A stretch of 64,000 nucleotides of DNA from positions 682,001 to 746,000 of the forward strand of contig NZ_JTJW01000010.1 in the NCBI RefSeq assembly GCF_000805385.1, in the 5' to 3' direction. The stretch is from Mycolicibacterium setense (lineage in GTDB: Bacteria; Actinomycetota; Actinomycetes; Mycobacteriales; Mycobacteriaceae). How positions within the stretch are numbered: position 1 is the stretch's first letter; each line of letters starts with the position of its first letter. The translations under genes were made by a program, and so were the position numbers. The notes beneath the pieces are model-generated. The model saw only the letters and a list, made by a program, of their open reading frames with translations, searched no databases and was not told the DNA's origin. This document shows positions 15,596-24,346 of the stretch, piece after piece.

Positions 15596-17353
15596 GTGAA
15601 CAAGGTCGCCCGCACAGCCGCTGCGCTGATCGCGCTGCATCTGGCGGTCCGGGCGATACTCGCGTTCGGCGGCTATTTCTACTGGGACGATCTGATCCTG
15701 ATCGGCCGGGCCGGAACCCAGGATCTGCTGTCCGCGTCCTTCCTGTTCGACGATCACGACGGGCACGTGATGCCCGCGGCGTTCCTGGTGTCCGGCGCGG
15801 TCACCCGCCTGGCGCCGTTCTCCTGGGTGCTGGCCGCGGTGAGCCTGGTAGTGATGCAGCTGCTGGCCTCACTGGCATTGCTGCGCGCCCTGTGGGTGAT
15901 CCTCGGCTGGCGGCCGGTCCTGCTGATCCCGCTGACCTTTGCGCTTTTCACGCCCTTGGCCCTACCCGGTTTCGCGTGGTGGGCCGCGGCGCTGAACACA
16001 CTCCCCATGCAGGCCGCGCTGGCCTGGGTGGTTGGTGAAGCCGTGCTCCTGGTGCGGACCGGGTCATCGCGCCACGCCGTGACGGGCGTGCTGGTGTTTC
16101 TCGGCGGGCTGTTGTTCTTCGAGAAGGCCGCTGTGATTCCCTTCGTCGCGTTCGCGGTGGTGGCGCTTCTGGGATACGTGACAGGGACCTTTGGCGTGCG
16201 CGAGGTGTGGCACCGCGGTCTTCGGCTGTGGGTCGGGTGTCTGGCCCTGACCGTCGCCTGGATCGGCGTGTACCTCGTCGTCGTCGATCAGAAGCGGTGG
16301 AGCTTCGATCTGGGCATGACCTGGGACCTGCTCAGCCGGTCGTTCACCCACGGCATCGTGCCCGGGCTGGTGGGCGGGCCGTGGTCGTGGCAGCGCTGGG
16401 CGCCGGCCTCGCCGTGGGCCACGCCCCCACTGTCCGTGATGGTGCTGGGCTGGATCGCGCTTGCCGTTGCCGTCGCGGTGGTGCTGGCGCGCAAGACTCG
16501 CATCTGGCCGGTGTTGATCGTGGCACTGGGCTACGCGGTGGCCTGCCAGATCCCGATCTACCTCATGCGGTCGTCCCGGTTCACCGCATTGGAGCTGGCG
16601 CAGACCCTTCGCTATCTGCCGGATCTGGTGGTGGTGCTGGCGCTGTTGGCGGCCGTGGGATTCTGTGCGCCGAACCGGGAATCCTCCCGCCTACTTTCGG
16701 CGTCGCGAGCGCGCAGTGCCGTATGTGTCAGTGTGGCAGTGCTTTTCGTGGCCAGCAGCATGTATTCGACCTTCACCTTCCTGAAGGTGTGGCAGGACAA
16801 TCCCGTGCCCGCCTACCTGAACAACGCCCGCGCGTCGTTGGCATCCACCTCCACGGCCGCACCACTACTGGATCAAGAGGTCGACCCGCTGATCCTGCAG
16901 CGCGTCGCCGGTCCGGAGAACCTGGCCAGCCACATGTTCGCCCTGGCCAGGCCGCGACCCGAGTTCGCCTCGGCCACAACCGATCTACGAATGTTCGACC
17001 GGACCGGGAAGTTGGTCGACGCCAAGGTGACCTGGGTGCGCACCCTCGTGCCGGGACCGGCACCCAAATGCGGATTCCTGGTGCAACCCGACGAACCCGT
17101 CGTCATGCCACTCGACGGGCCCCTGTTGCCGGCTGACTGGACCGCCGAGATCAACTACCTCGCCAACAGCGACGGCTCCTTGACCATGGCACTGGCCGAA
17201 GGACCCGAGGTGAAGGTCCCGGTGCGGCCCGGGCTCAACCGCGTCTTCGTCCGACTGCCCGGTGCCGGGCAGTCGATCGCGGTACGCGCCAATACCGCTG
17301 CGCTGTCGGTGTGCATCTCTCCCGGGCCCGTCGGATTCCTGGCACCGAGGTAG
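15596..17353 (+). CDS. Large polytopic membrane protein, Rv3635 homologue
   Basis: A 585-residue protein with roughly ten to twelve membrane segments in the first 400 residues and a soluble domain of about 180 residues at the C-terminus. Near the N-terminus it has GGYFYWDDLILIGRAG after the first hydrophobic segment: an acidic pair in the first outer loop is a feature of GT-C glycosyltransferases. That makes a polyprenyl-phosphate-sugar-dependent transferase plausible, which suits its neighbours galE1 and the flippase/GT2/DUF2304 genes, but I cannot confirm it. The GTG start follows a TACAGT box (15582-15587) by 8 bases, so the transcript is nearly or fully leaderless. The frame is open upstream of the GTG only into galE1. 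Confidence 0.82.
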   Translation: MNKVARTAAALIALHLAVRAILAFGGYFYWDDLILIGRAGTQDLLSASFLFDDHDGHVMPAAFLVSGAVTRLAPFSWVLAAVSLVVMQLLASLALLRALWVILGWRPVLLIPLTFALFTPLALPGFAWWAAALNTLPMQAALAWVVGEAVLLVRTGSSRHAVTGVLVFLGGLLFFEKAAVIPFVAFAVVALLGYVTGTFGVREVWHRGLRLWVGCLALTVAWIGVYLVVVDQKRWSFDLGMTWDLLSRSFTHGIVPGLVGGPWSWQRWAPASPWATPPLSVMVLGWIALAVAVAVVLARKTRIWPVLIVALGYAVACQIPIYLMRSSRFTALELAQTLRYLPDLVVVLALLAAVGFCAPNRESSRLLSASRARSAVCVSVAVLFVASSMYSTFTFLKVWQDNPVPAYLNNARASLASTSTAAPLLDQEVDPLILQRVAGPENLASHMFALARPRPEFASATTDLRMFDRTGKLVDAKVTWVRTLVPGPAPKCGFLVQPDEPVVMPLDGPLLPADWTAEINYLANSDGSLTMALAEGPEVKVPVRPGLNRVFVRLPGAGQSIAVRANTAALSVCISPGPVGFLAPR

Positions 17354-17409
17354 GTAAACCACTGAGATACTGAGGGGTACTGCCGGAATTCTGTCGAGGG
17401 GGACGTTCT

Positions 17410-19098
17410 GTGAGCGCGCTTGATGGCTTCTATTCGACGTGGTCAAAAGCGCGGGCCACTTTCGGCGAAGGCACTCCGAGCGACGGGAGCCACTACGACG
17501 GCAGCAGCTCCCAGTTGCTCCGCATGAAGGGCATGATCGAATCGGCCGCCCCGGACGACCGCTGGCAGGGCACGGGGTCGGAGGCCTACGCCGCGGCGAA
17601 CCAAGAACATGCCGGCGTCTACGCGAAGCTCGCCGAGCTCGACAAGAAGATGGCCGCGGAGGTCACCAACGCCGCCAATGTGGTGACGAGCGGACGCAAT
17701 CAACTGAGCGCCACGAAGTCCTGGGTCGACAGCATGGTCGCCTCGCTACCGGCGACCACCGCGCAGGACCGCGAGAACAAGCTGATCCCGATCGCCAACC
17801 AAGGCATCAGTCAGGTCAACACCACCGTCCAGAACGCCAACAGGGACATGTTCGCGATCGGTACGCGAGTCACCGGGATCAAGGGCGAGTACGACGGGCT
17901 GACCAATCAGAAGTTCGGGCCAGGCGAGAAAACGCCGACGGGCCTCGAGGGTGAAGGGAATCCATCCGATCCCCCGCAGCGGGTGCCGGAAGATCCCGAA
18001 GAGTTCCGCGAGTTCTGGGAGAAGCTCAGCCCCGAAGAAAGAAACCGACTCTACGAGCAGGACCACAGGATCGGGAACCATCCCGGGATGCCATTCGGTG
18101 GCGATGAAACGGATCCCGGGAAAAACTACTTCAACAGCAAGCATCTTGCCGAACTGCAAGAATTGAAGCAGGCGGAGGTGAACCAGCTGCAATCGCGAGT
18201 GGATGAGCTCATGCGCAAGGTGTACATGGGCGACAAGAGCACCGCCACTGGCAGCGAACTCGCCTCAGCTGCCGAGGCGCTACGAGAAAGTCGCCACACA
18301 TTAGACGGCTACAACGCCGTGCAATCCACCCTGGACAAAAACGACGGGACACAGCGCTATCTCGGCTTTCTCGATGATCAAGGGCATGCATCGGTCTCGA
18401 TCGGCAACCCTGACAACGCATCCCGGTCAGCCATATTTGTCCCTGGCACCGGCCAGGACATGGCGGCCTTCGATGGCAGCGACAACAAGTCGCTCAAGAT
18501 GTACCAAGCCGCACTGGCTGCCGATCCCAATCTCAAGCCCGGCGATGTCTCCGTCACCACCTGGATGGGCTACGACCGACCAATGGATCTGATCGAAGCC
18601 GCCGATCCGGAGTACGCCGCCAACGGTGGTTCGGCACTCGATACGTTCATGGACGGAATGCACGCCTCACACAACGGTCCGCCGGCAATCGATACCGTCA
18701 TCGGCCACAGTTATGGGTCAACACTGGTCGGTGGGGCCGCTACCGGCGATGGCCACCTCGCGGCAGACAACGTGGTCGCCGTCGGCAGCCCCGGAATGCT
18801 GACTCCACATGCCAGCGACCTCAACCTCGAACCCAACGCAAACGTCTACTCGATGACGGCAGAGAACGACGTGATTCAGTTCGCCACCGATATGACGCTG
18901 GGCTCCGACCCATTTGCAACGGAATATGGCGCTACCCGCCTCGCCGCAGCGCCAGGACCCACATGGGGTCCCGACTTGCCCTCTGTTCCCGCACACAGTA
19001 GCTACTGGGACCGAGGCAATCCGGCGCTGGACAATCTGGGTGCGGTCATCGCTGGACTCCCGCCAACCCAACTCGCACCCCCGGAGATTCGTCGATGA
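17410..19098 (+). CDS. WXG-like N-terminal domain fused to a DUF1023 alpha/beta hydrolase
   Basis: A 562-residue protein. The first about 160 residues are helical with a WXG-type turn (Trp52-Gln-Gly54 in DDRWQGTGSEAY), like ESX/EspA-type secretion domains. A Pro/Glu-rich linker follows (about 175-220). The C-terminal half is an alpha/beta hydrolase of the DUF1023 type with nucleophile Ser434 in VIGHSYGSTL, a later SMTAENDVIQF acid region and a His near the end (PAHSSYW). Secretion through a type VII system and a lipid or ester substrate are inferences. GTG start with a good Shine-Dalgarno (GAGGGGGACG). The next gene, a lipoprotein, overlaps by ATGA. In M. tuberculosis I recall a similar arrangement at Rv0963c/lprP. 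Base composition looks less G+C-rich than the flanks, which suggests transfer. Confidence 0.82.
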   Translation: MSALDGFYSTWSKARATFGEGTPSDGSHYDGSSSQLLRMKGMIESAAPDDRWQGTGSEAYAAANQEHAGVYAKLAELDKKMAAEVTNAANVVTSGRNQLSATKSWVDSMVASLPATTAQDRENKLIPIANQGISQVNTTVQNANRDMFAIGTRVTGIKGEYDGLTNQKFGPGEKTPTGLEGEGNPSDPPQRVPEDPEEFREFWEKLSPEERNRLYEQDHRIGNHPGMPFGGDETDPGKNYFNSKHLAELQELKQAEVNQLQSRVDELMRKVYMGDKSTATGSELASAAEALRESRHTLDGYNAVQSTLDKNDGTQRYLGFLDDQGHASVSIGNPDNASRSAIFVPGTGQDMAAFDGSDNKSLKMYQAALAADPNLKPGDVSVTTWMGYDRPMDLIEAADPEYAANGGSALDTFMDGMHASHNGPPAIDTVIGHSYGSTLVGGAATGDGHLAADNVVAVGSPGMLTPHASDLNLEPNANVYSMTAENDVIQFATDMTLGSDPFATEYGATRLAAAPGPTWGPDLPSVPAHSSYWDRGNPALDNLGAVIAGLPPTQLAPPEIRR

Positions 19099-19634
19099 CA
19101 ACAAGAATTCTCGTCGCCATCGTGACCGGGCTCTGCCTGGCCGCCACCGCCTGCACCACCGGAGGTCAACCTGTGAATACCGTTGTGCCCCAATCGCAAC
19201 AAGAAGCCCAGGATACCGTTCTGAGGTACCTGAAACGAACTGTCGACGCTCTGCCACCAGGCACCGTCCTGGATGCGACACGATACGGCTCTGCCGGCTC
19301 GACCGGCTACTGCGACGACAATGACAGCACACCCACAGCACCGAGAAATTTCAGCACCATCGGTGAGCTCCGCTCGCCCCCGGGGACCGACAACAACGCC
19401 ACAGTGCGGAAGGTCGGCGACATCTGGCGCAGCTGGGGATGGAGTGTGACCGAGCGCGATGAGTTCCGGAAACCCAACCAGTTCGGGTACGGCCCGGATG
19501 GCTACCGCCTACAGATCGTGTCCGCCTCACCGACAACGTTCCCACCCACGATGGACGCAATCTCACCTTGTTACCCCGGAACCATCGCCCGCGACGACAT
19601 CAGCTTTCCGATGCAGATTGCATCCGAAAGCTAG
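19095..19634 (+). CDS. Small lipoprotein partnered with the DUF1023 hydrolase
   Basis: A 179-residue protein with a lipoprotein signal peptide: basic start MTTR, hydrophobic core, and lipobox ending ATAC with Cys20 as the lipidated residue. The mature part is hydrophilic, with two further Cys residues (GYCDD and SPCYPG) that could form a disulfide. It starts with an ATG overlapping the hydrolase stop (ATGA), so the two are made together. It could be an anchor, a chaperone or an immunity protein for the hydrolase; nothing in the sequence decides this. I do not recognise a named family. Confidence 0.8.
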   Translation: MTTRILVAIVTGLCLAATACTTGGQPVNTVVPQSQQEAQDTVLRYLKRTVDALPPGTVLDATRYGSAGSTGYCDDNDSTPTAPRNFSTIGELRSPPGTDNNATVRKVGDIWRSWGWSVTERDEFRKPNQFGYGPDGYRLQIVSASPTTFPPTMDAISPCYPGTIARDDISFPMQIASES

Positions 19635-19951
19635 CCGTCGATTCTCTGAAGGCCGCTGCGCGGACAACGATGACGGCCTGGGTCGACACCGAACTCGAAG
19701 GCCATATGACCAACCAATAGTTCAGGCGGGAAACCATCGGTGACAGCGGACCAAACGGTGCGAAGGCGAAAAGACCAGTGGCGGTGGCCAATTCCTGGTT
19801 CGCTGAGCGCGTGCCAGTTGAGACAAGGCAGGACACCTGCCTAGCAGATCGCACCACGTGGCGCCGGACCTCAGCGCCAGAAGAAGCGCACCTGTCGCCA
19901 TTTCCATTGGAGGCTGACGACCGATTCTGAGGCCGTGCCAAGCTGGCAGGC
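19635..19951. other. Intergenic stretch, no feature found
   Basis: These 317 bases between the lipoprotein and the CMD-family gene show no convincing gene, RNA, repeat or terminator. Short open frames on both strands lack start signals and recognisable sequence. It may be decayed DNA at the right edge of the accessory-looking pair. Confidence 0.5.
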
Positions 19952-20317
19952 ATGACAGACGTACGTGAACAGGGCCTGCGAGTCCTCCAGGAGATGGTTC
20001 CGCACCTGCCGGCAGACGTCGTCGAGCCCGACGGATCATTCGGCGACGAGATGATGGCCATCGGGGTCGACAATGTCTTCGGTCGGCTGTGGAGCCGCGA
20101 AGGGCTGAGCCGACGTGACCGCAGCCTGGTCACCATGGGCATCCTGATCGCCCTGCGGGCCACCGACGAGTTCGAGTCGCACGTCAGGATCGGCCTGAGA
20201 AACGGCCTCACCGAGGACGAGATCGCCGAGGTCATCTACCACTCCAGCGGCTACGCCGGATTCCCCAACGCCAATACCGCGATGAAAGTGGCCAAAGGGG
20301 TACTCGACGGTTCGTGA
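19952..20317 (+). CDS. Carboxymuconolactone decarboxylase (CMD/AhpD-fold) family protein
   Basis: A 121-residue all-helical protein. The sequence LSRRDRSLVTMGILIALRATDEFESHVRIGLRNGLTEDEIAEVIYHSSGYAGFPNA-type layout (residues about 52-105) is the gamma-carboxymuconolactone decarboxylase family pattern, including the His in FESHVR and the second His in IYHSSGYAG. The redox Cys pair of AhpD is absent, so a peroxidase role is unlikely and a decarboxylase or unknown role is more likely. Its stop overlaps the GTG of the following hydrolase (GTGA), so the two work in one operon, perhaps in breakdown of a cyclic compound. Confidence 0.85.
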   Translation: MTDVREQGLRVLQEMVPHLPADVVEPDGSFGDEMMAIGVDNVFGRLWSREGLSRRDRSLVTMGILIALRATDEFESHVRIGLRNGLTEDEIAEVIYHSSGYAGFPNANTAMKVAKGVLDGS

Positions 20318-21186
20318 CCGCAGTAACCCATCATCGGACCACCGTCGACGGTGTCGACACCTTCTACCGGGCCGCCGGCCCCGTCGACGCTCCGTTGCTC
20401 CTGCTCCCCCACGGCTACCCGGCCTCGTCCTACGTCTACCGCAACCTCATGGCGCGTCTCGGCGACCGATGGCGGTTGATCGCGCCGGATCTACCCGGAT
20501 TCGGTTACACCGCAACCCCGTCGCCCGACGACTTCGCCTACACCTTCAGCGCGTACAGCCGTTTCCTCCAGTCCTTCGTCGACACCATGCACCTCGACCG
20601 CTACGTGATCTGGTTGCACGACTACGGATCTCAGTTCGGGCTCCAGCTCGCCATCGCCGAGCCCGAACGCGTTGCGGGCCTGGTCATCCAGAACGGTGAC
20701 ATCTACGAGGACGCCTTCGGTCCGAAGTACGACTTCCTCAAGGAATCGTGGAACAACCCCGGCCCCGAGTCGCGGCGCAGGATCGCCCAACACGTCACCC
20801 TGCAGGGTTTCGAGACCGAGTTCCGCGGTGAACTCCCAAACGAGGTCGCAGACCGGATCAGCCCCGACCTGTGGACGCTGCACTGGTCGCTGATGTGTAC
20901 ACCGCAACGCGTCGCCAACCTGATCAGGCTGTTGGAGGACCAACCCACCACGCTGGGCTGGTTCGCGGAGGAACAGACCTACCTGCGGGAGCACCGGCCA
21001 CGGACGTTGATCGTGTGGGGGCCGCATGACGGCTACATGCCGGAGAAATCCGCCCGAGCCTATCTACGTGATCTGCCCGACGCGCCGATCCACCTGCTCG
21101 GCGGAGGGCACTGGCTGCTGGAAACCCACCTTGACGAAGTGGTTCCGCTGGTCGAGGAGTTCCTGACGAACACCTACGTCAACTGA
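20314..21186 (+). CDS. Alpha/beta hydrolase with Asp nucleophile (haloalkane dehalogenase/epoxide hydrolase-like)
   Basis: A 290-residue enzyme. HGYPASSYVYRNLM gives the HGxP oxyanion motif; the nucleophile elbow reads WLHDYGSQFG with Asp103 in place of the usual Ser, as in haloalkane dehalogenases and epoxide hydrolases. The acid is in WGPHDGYM and the catalytic His in GGGHWLLETH. No signal peptide. GTG start overlaps the stop of the CMD-family gene. Substrate is unknown: the LHDYG elbow rather than the IHDWG of DhaA leaves dehalogenase, epoxide hydrolase or fluoroacetate dehalogenase-like activity open. Confidence 0.85.
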   Translation: MTAVTHHRTTVDGVDTFYRAAGPVDAPLLLLPHGYPASSYVYRNLMARLGDRWRLIAPDLPGFGYTATPSPDDFAYTFSAYSRFLQSFVDTMHLDRYVIWLHDYGSQFGLQLAIAEPERVAGLVIQNGDIYEDAFGPKYDFLKESWNNPGPESRRRIAQHVTLQGFETEFRGELPNEVADRISPDLWTLHWSLMCTPQRVANLIRLLEDQPTTLGWFAEEQTYLREHRPRTLIVWGPHDGYMPEKSARAYLRDLPDAPIHLLGGGHWLLETHLDEVVPLVEEFLTNTYVN

Positions 21187-21197
21187 AGAAAAAGAAA

Positions 21198-21273
21198 TGG
21201 AGCCACCCAGGGGAATCGAACCCCTGACCTATTCATTACGAGTGAATTGCTCTACCGACTGAGCTAGGGTGGC
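21198..21273 (-). tRNA. tRNA-Thr (CGT anticodon)
   Basis: A full cloverleaf on the minus strand: acceptor stem GCCACCC with GGGTGGC, D-loop AGCTCAGTCGGTAGAGCA, anticodon stem-loop with loop CTCGTAA giving anticodon CGT (codon ACG), T-arm GGTTCGATTCC, and an encoded 3' CCA after the discriminator T (complement of 21198-21200). It sits between the hydrolase and the delta' gene, as a tRNA-Thr does next to Rv3644c. Confidence 0.96.
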
Positions 21274-21363
21274 GCGCTCGGCGAACCGGGCGGCACGAGT
21301 CTACGGCAGCCATGCCCGAGCCTCCAAAGTGATCCCGAGTCGCTGGCTCCTGCGCGCCGGACG

Positions 21364-22584
21364 TCACCCGCGCAAAGCCTGACCGACCGTCGCCACCATG
21401 GCGTCGACCGCGAACTTCGGCTTGACGTTGACGGCCAAGGCTTCGCGGCATTCCAGCACCGCTTCGATGCAGCGCAGCAGCCGGTCGGCCGGCACATGGG
21501 TGGCCATGGCCTCGACCTTCTCGGCCATGTCCGGGTGGTTCGCCGTGACACCGCCTGCGCCCGACGACACCAACAGCGCATCGCGGAAGTAGGTCGCCAG
21601 GTCGATCAGGGCCCGGTCCAACGCATCACGAGACGCCCGGGTCTGCCGGGATTTCTGCCGCCTCTCCAGGTCCTTGAGTGCTCCGGCGGTGCCACGGGTC
21701 GTCGCCGCGGTGCCCTTTCCGGTGCCACCCGCACCGAGAGCCGTCTTGAGCTCCTCGGTCTCGGTCTCGTTGCGTCCGACGGTCAACGCCAATGCCTCGG
21801 CCTCGGCGACGGCCACCATCTCCTCTGCGGCCGCGTACGCCCGCGTCGGCGTCGCTGCGTCGCGGGCCAGCCCGAGCGCCCGTTTGCGACGGTCCCTGGC
21901 CTCGGGATCGGTCGCCAGCCGGCGGGCGCGGCCCACATGTCCGCCGCTGACCGACGCCGCCCAGCGGGCGTCCGCCTCCGGCAGCCCGTCTCCGGAGATC
22001 AAGACGTCGGCGATGGCGTCCACCGACGGGGTGGTCAGCGCCACGTGCCGGCACCGCGAGCGCAATGTGATCGCGATGTCCTCGGGATCCACCGACGGCG
22101 CGCACAGCAGGAACACGGTCGACGGTGGCGGCTCCTCCACCACCTTGAGCAGCGCGTTGGCCGCACCTTCGGTGAGCCGGTCGGCATCCTCGATCACGAC
22201 GATCTGCCAGCGTCCGGTCCCTGGCCGGCGCGACGCGATCTGGACGATCTCGCGCATGTCCTTGACCGCGATGGACAGCCCCTCGGGCACGATGCGGCGC
22301 ACATCGGCATGGGTGCCGGCCATCGTCGTCGTGCACGCGCGACACTCCCCGCACCCGGGAACGCCGTCCGACGTGCACTGCAGGGCCGCCGCGAAACACA
22401 GCGCCGCCACCGAACGTCCCGATCCAGGCGGACCCGTGATCAGCCAGGCATGTGTCATGGTGCCCACACTGGTGGCGCTGTGCCCCGAATCACTACGGGT
22501 GTCACCCCGAGCCGCCAAGGCGGCCGCCACCAGCTCCTGTTCCACCGCATGCTGGCCGACCAGCCGCGAAAAGACCCCGCTCAT
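21364..22584 (-). CDS. holB: DNA polymerase III subunit delta' (clamp loader)
   Basis: A 406-residue AAA+ protein from the ATG giving MSGVFSRLVGQ (an ATG three codons upstream is an alternative). The P-loop reads GPPGSGRS, with Arg in place of the catalytic Lys, in keeping with a delta' that does not hydrolyse ATP. It has a zinc-finger-like set (PGCGECRACTTT), the Walker B region VVIEDADRLTEGAANALLKVVEEP, and the sensor 1 SRC-type LRSRCRHV. This is the Rv3644c homologue and part of the replisome clamp loader. It is convergent with nothing and divergent from the adenylate cyclase gene; the intergenic space is only about 80 bases. Confidence 0.93.
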   Translation of the reverse strand: MSGVFSRLVGQHAVEQELVAAALAARGDTRSDSGHSATSVGTMTHAWLITGPPGSGRSVAALCFAAALQCTSDGVPGCGECRACTTTMAGTHADVRRIVPEGLSIAVKDMREIVQIASRRPGTGRWQIVVIEDADRLTEGAANALLKVVEEPPPSTVFLLCAPSVDPEDIAITLRSRCRHVALTTPSVDAIADVLISGDGLPEADARWAASVSGGHVGRARRLATDPEARDRRKRALGLARDAATPTRAYAAAEEMVAVAEAEALALTVGRNETETEELKTALGAGGTGKGTAATTRGTAGALKDLERRQKSRQTRASRDALDRALIDLATYFRDALLVSSGAGGVTANHPDMAEKVEAMATHVPADRLLRCIEAVLECREALAVNVKPKFAVDAMVATVGQALRG

Positions 22585-22654
22585 CGTCCCCAACAGTAGT
22601 GGTCAAGCCGACACAACCACGTCACAGCAGGCGCTGAACGTCCCTGTGGCCCGA

Positions 22655-22660
22655 TACGGT
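22655..22660 (+). promoter_or_regulatory. -10 box for the adenylate cyclase gene, probably leaderless
   Basis: TACGGT (TANNNT) ends 6 bases before the chosen GTG at 22667, which supports that start and a leaderless mRNA. Confidence 0.45.
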
Positions 22661-22666
22661 GAACAG

Positions 22667-24271
22667 GTGACCACGGAGCCCATACCGATCGCGCGAATCG
22701 GTGCATTCGCGCGATGGGTGGCGCGTACCCCGTGGCCGGTGTTCACGCTGGGCATGCTGCAGGCCGACATCATCGGCGCGCTGTTCGTGCTGGGCTTCCT
22801 TCGCTTCGGTCTGCCCCCCGAGGACCGCATCCAGCTCCAGGATCTGCCGGTGGCCAACCTGGCGATCTTCCTGGGCTATCTGTTCGTGTCCTTCACCGTC
22901 GGCGCCTACCTGGCCCTGCGGCTGCTGATCCCGGTGATCCGGTGGCAGCGCCGCGACACCCTGCTGGCCAAGTCCGACCCCGGCATCACCGAGCTGGCGC
23001 GGGTGCGGGCGCTGAAGATGCCCTTCTACCGCACGCTGATCAGCGTCACGAACTGGTTCCTGGGCTCGATCGTGTTCATCGTGGCCAGTTGGCCGGTGGC
23101 CAGCAAATCGGCTCCGGTGGTGCTGGTCGCCACCGCGCTGGGGGCGACCGCGACCGCGATCATCGGTTACCTGCAGTCCGAGCGCGTGTTGCGGCCGGTC
23201 GCGGTGGCCGCGCTGCGCGGCGGGGTGCCGGAGAACTTTCGCGCTCCCGGGGTGATTCTGCGCCAGGTGCTGACCTGGGTGCTGTCGACGGGCGTGCCTG
23301 TCTTGGCCATCGTGTTGGCCTTGGTGGCCAGCAAGTTCTCGATCCTCAGCGCGTCCGCCGATCGGCTGATCACCCCGCTGTTGTTGCTCGCCATCGCGGC
23401 GCTGGTGATCGGGCTGAGCGGCACGGTGCTGGTGGCGATGTCGATCGCCGACCCGCTGCGCCAGCTGCGCTGGGCGTTGGGCGAGGTGCAGCGTGGCAAT
23501 TACAACGCGCACATGCAGATCTACGACGCCAGCGAGTTGGGCCTGCTGCAGGCCGGGTTCAACGACATGGTGCGTGAGCTGGCCGAGCGGCAACGGCTAC
23601 GTGACCTGTTCGGCCGGTACGTGGGTGAGGATGTGGCCCGTCGCGCCCTGGAGCGCGGCACCGAGCTGGGCGGTCAGGAACGCGACGTGGCGGTGCTGTT
23701 CGTGGACCTGGTGGGGTCGACGCATCTGGCGTCGACCATCCCGGCCACCGACGTGGTGAACCTGCTCAACGAGTTCTTCCGGGTCATCGTCGACACCGTC
23801 AACCGTCACGGTGGGTTCGTCAACAAGTTCCAGGGTGACGCGGCGCTGGCCATCTTCGGCGCACCCATCGAGCATCCCGACGCGTCGGGCGGCGCGCTGG
23901 CGGCGTCCCGCGAACTGCACGACGAGCTGCTCAGCGTGCTGGGGACCGACACCGAATTCGGTATCGGCGTATCGGCCGGACGGGCGATCGCCGGCCACAT
24001 CGGTGCCCAGGCCCGTTTCGAGTACACCGTGATCGGTGACCCGGTGAACGAGGCCGCCCGGCTCACCGAGCTCGCGAAGCTGGAGGAGGGCCACGTGCTG
24101 GCCTCCGCCATCGCGGTCAGTGGGGCCTTGGACGCCGAGGCGCTCAGTTGGGACGTCGGCGAGATCGTCGAACTGCGCGGCCGCACCGTGCCCACCCAGC
24201 TGGCCCGCCCGATCAATCTGATGACGCCGCGCGATCTGCAGCGCGAAACCGAAAGTGACGTCTCGAGCTAA
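22667..24271 (+). CDS. Membrane adenylate cyclase, class III with HAMP, Rv3645 homologue
   Basis: A 534-residue protein making cAMP at the membrane. Six membrane segments occupy about 26-260, then HAMP (about 256-310), then a class III cyclase domain (about 335-515). Metal ligands are Asp347 (VLFVDLVGST) and Asp391 (FQGDAAL); the base-recognising position is Lys387, paired with Thr454 (YTVIGD), and the transition-state residues are Asn461 and Arg465 (GDPVNEAARL). Lys with Thr marks an adenylate rather than guanylate cyclase. The GTG start is preceded by a TACGGT -10 box 6 bases upstream. The cAMP receptor CRP is encoded 25 kb away in the same window. In M. tuberculosis Rv3645 is linked to fatty-acid-dependent cAMP production. 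Confidence 0.92.
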   Translation: MTTEPIPIARIGAFARWVARTPWPVFTLGMLQADIIGALFVLGFLRFGLPPEDRIQLQDLPVANLAIFLGYLFVSFTVGAYLALRLLIPVIRWQRRDTLLAKSDPGITELARVRALKMPFYRTLISVTNWFLGSIVFIVASWPVASKSAPVVLVATALGATATAIIGYLQSERVLRPVAVAALRGGVPENFRAPGVILRQVLTWVLSTGVPVLAIVLALVASKFSILSASADRLITPLLLLAIAALVIGLSGTVLVAMSIADPLRQLRWALGEVQRGNYNAHMQIYDASELGLLQAGFNDMVRELAERQRLRDLFGRYVGEDVARRALERGTELGGQERDVAVLFVDLVGSTHLASTIPATDVVNLLNEFFRVIVDTVNRHGGFVNKFQGDAALAIFGAPIEHPDASGGALAASRELHDELLSVLGTDTEFGIGVSAGRAIAGHIGAQARFEYTVIGDPVNEAARLTELAKLEEGHVLASAIAVSGALDAEALSWDVGEIVELRGRTVPTQLARPINLMTPRDLQRETESDVSS

Positions 24272-24285
24272 CCGGGTCGCCGAAT

Positions 24286-24332
24286 GGCCAGTTAATGCAG
24301 GCCTTTTCGCCGATCACGTGACACAACTGGCC
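24286..24332. terminator. Inverted repeat between convergent cyclase and topA genes
   Basis: GGCCAGTT (24286-24293) and AACTGGCC (24325-24332) are a perfect 8-bp inverted repeat with a 31-base loop in the 75-base gap between two convergent genes. It lacks a T tract on either side, so it is only a candidate bidirectional terminator. Confidence 0.3.
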
Positions 24333-24346
24333 GTTGGGCGCAGAGG

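Noticed and set aside
19600..20235. Minus-strand frame over the lipoprotein end and CMD gene
   Set aside because: Antisense to the CMD gene, Ser/Arg-rich, no recognisable sequence.
21674..22666. Upstream extension of the adenylate cyclase frame
   Set aside because: It runs antisense through the delta' gene; the GTG at 22667 has a -10 box 6 bases away and directly precedes the first membrane helix.
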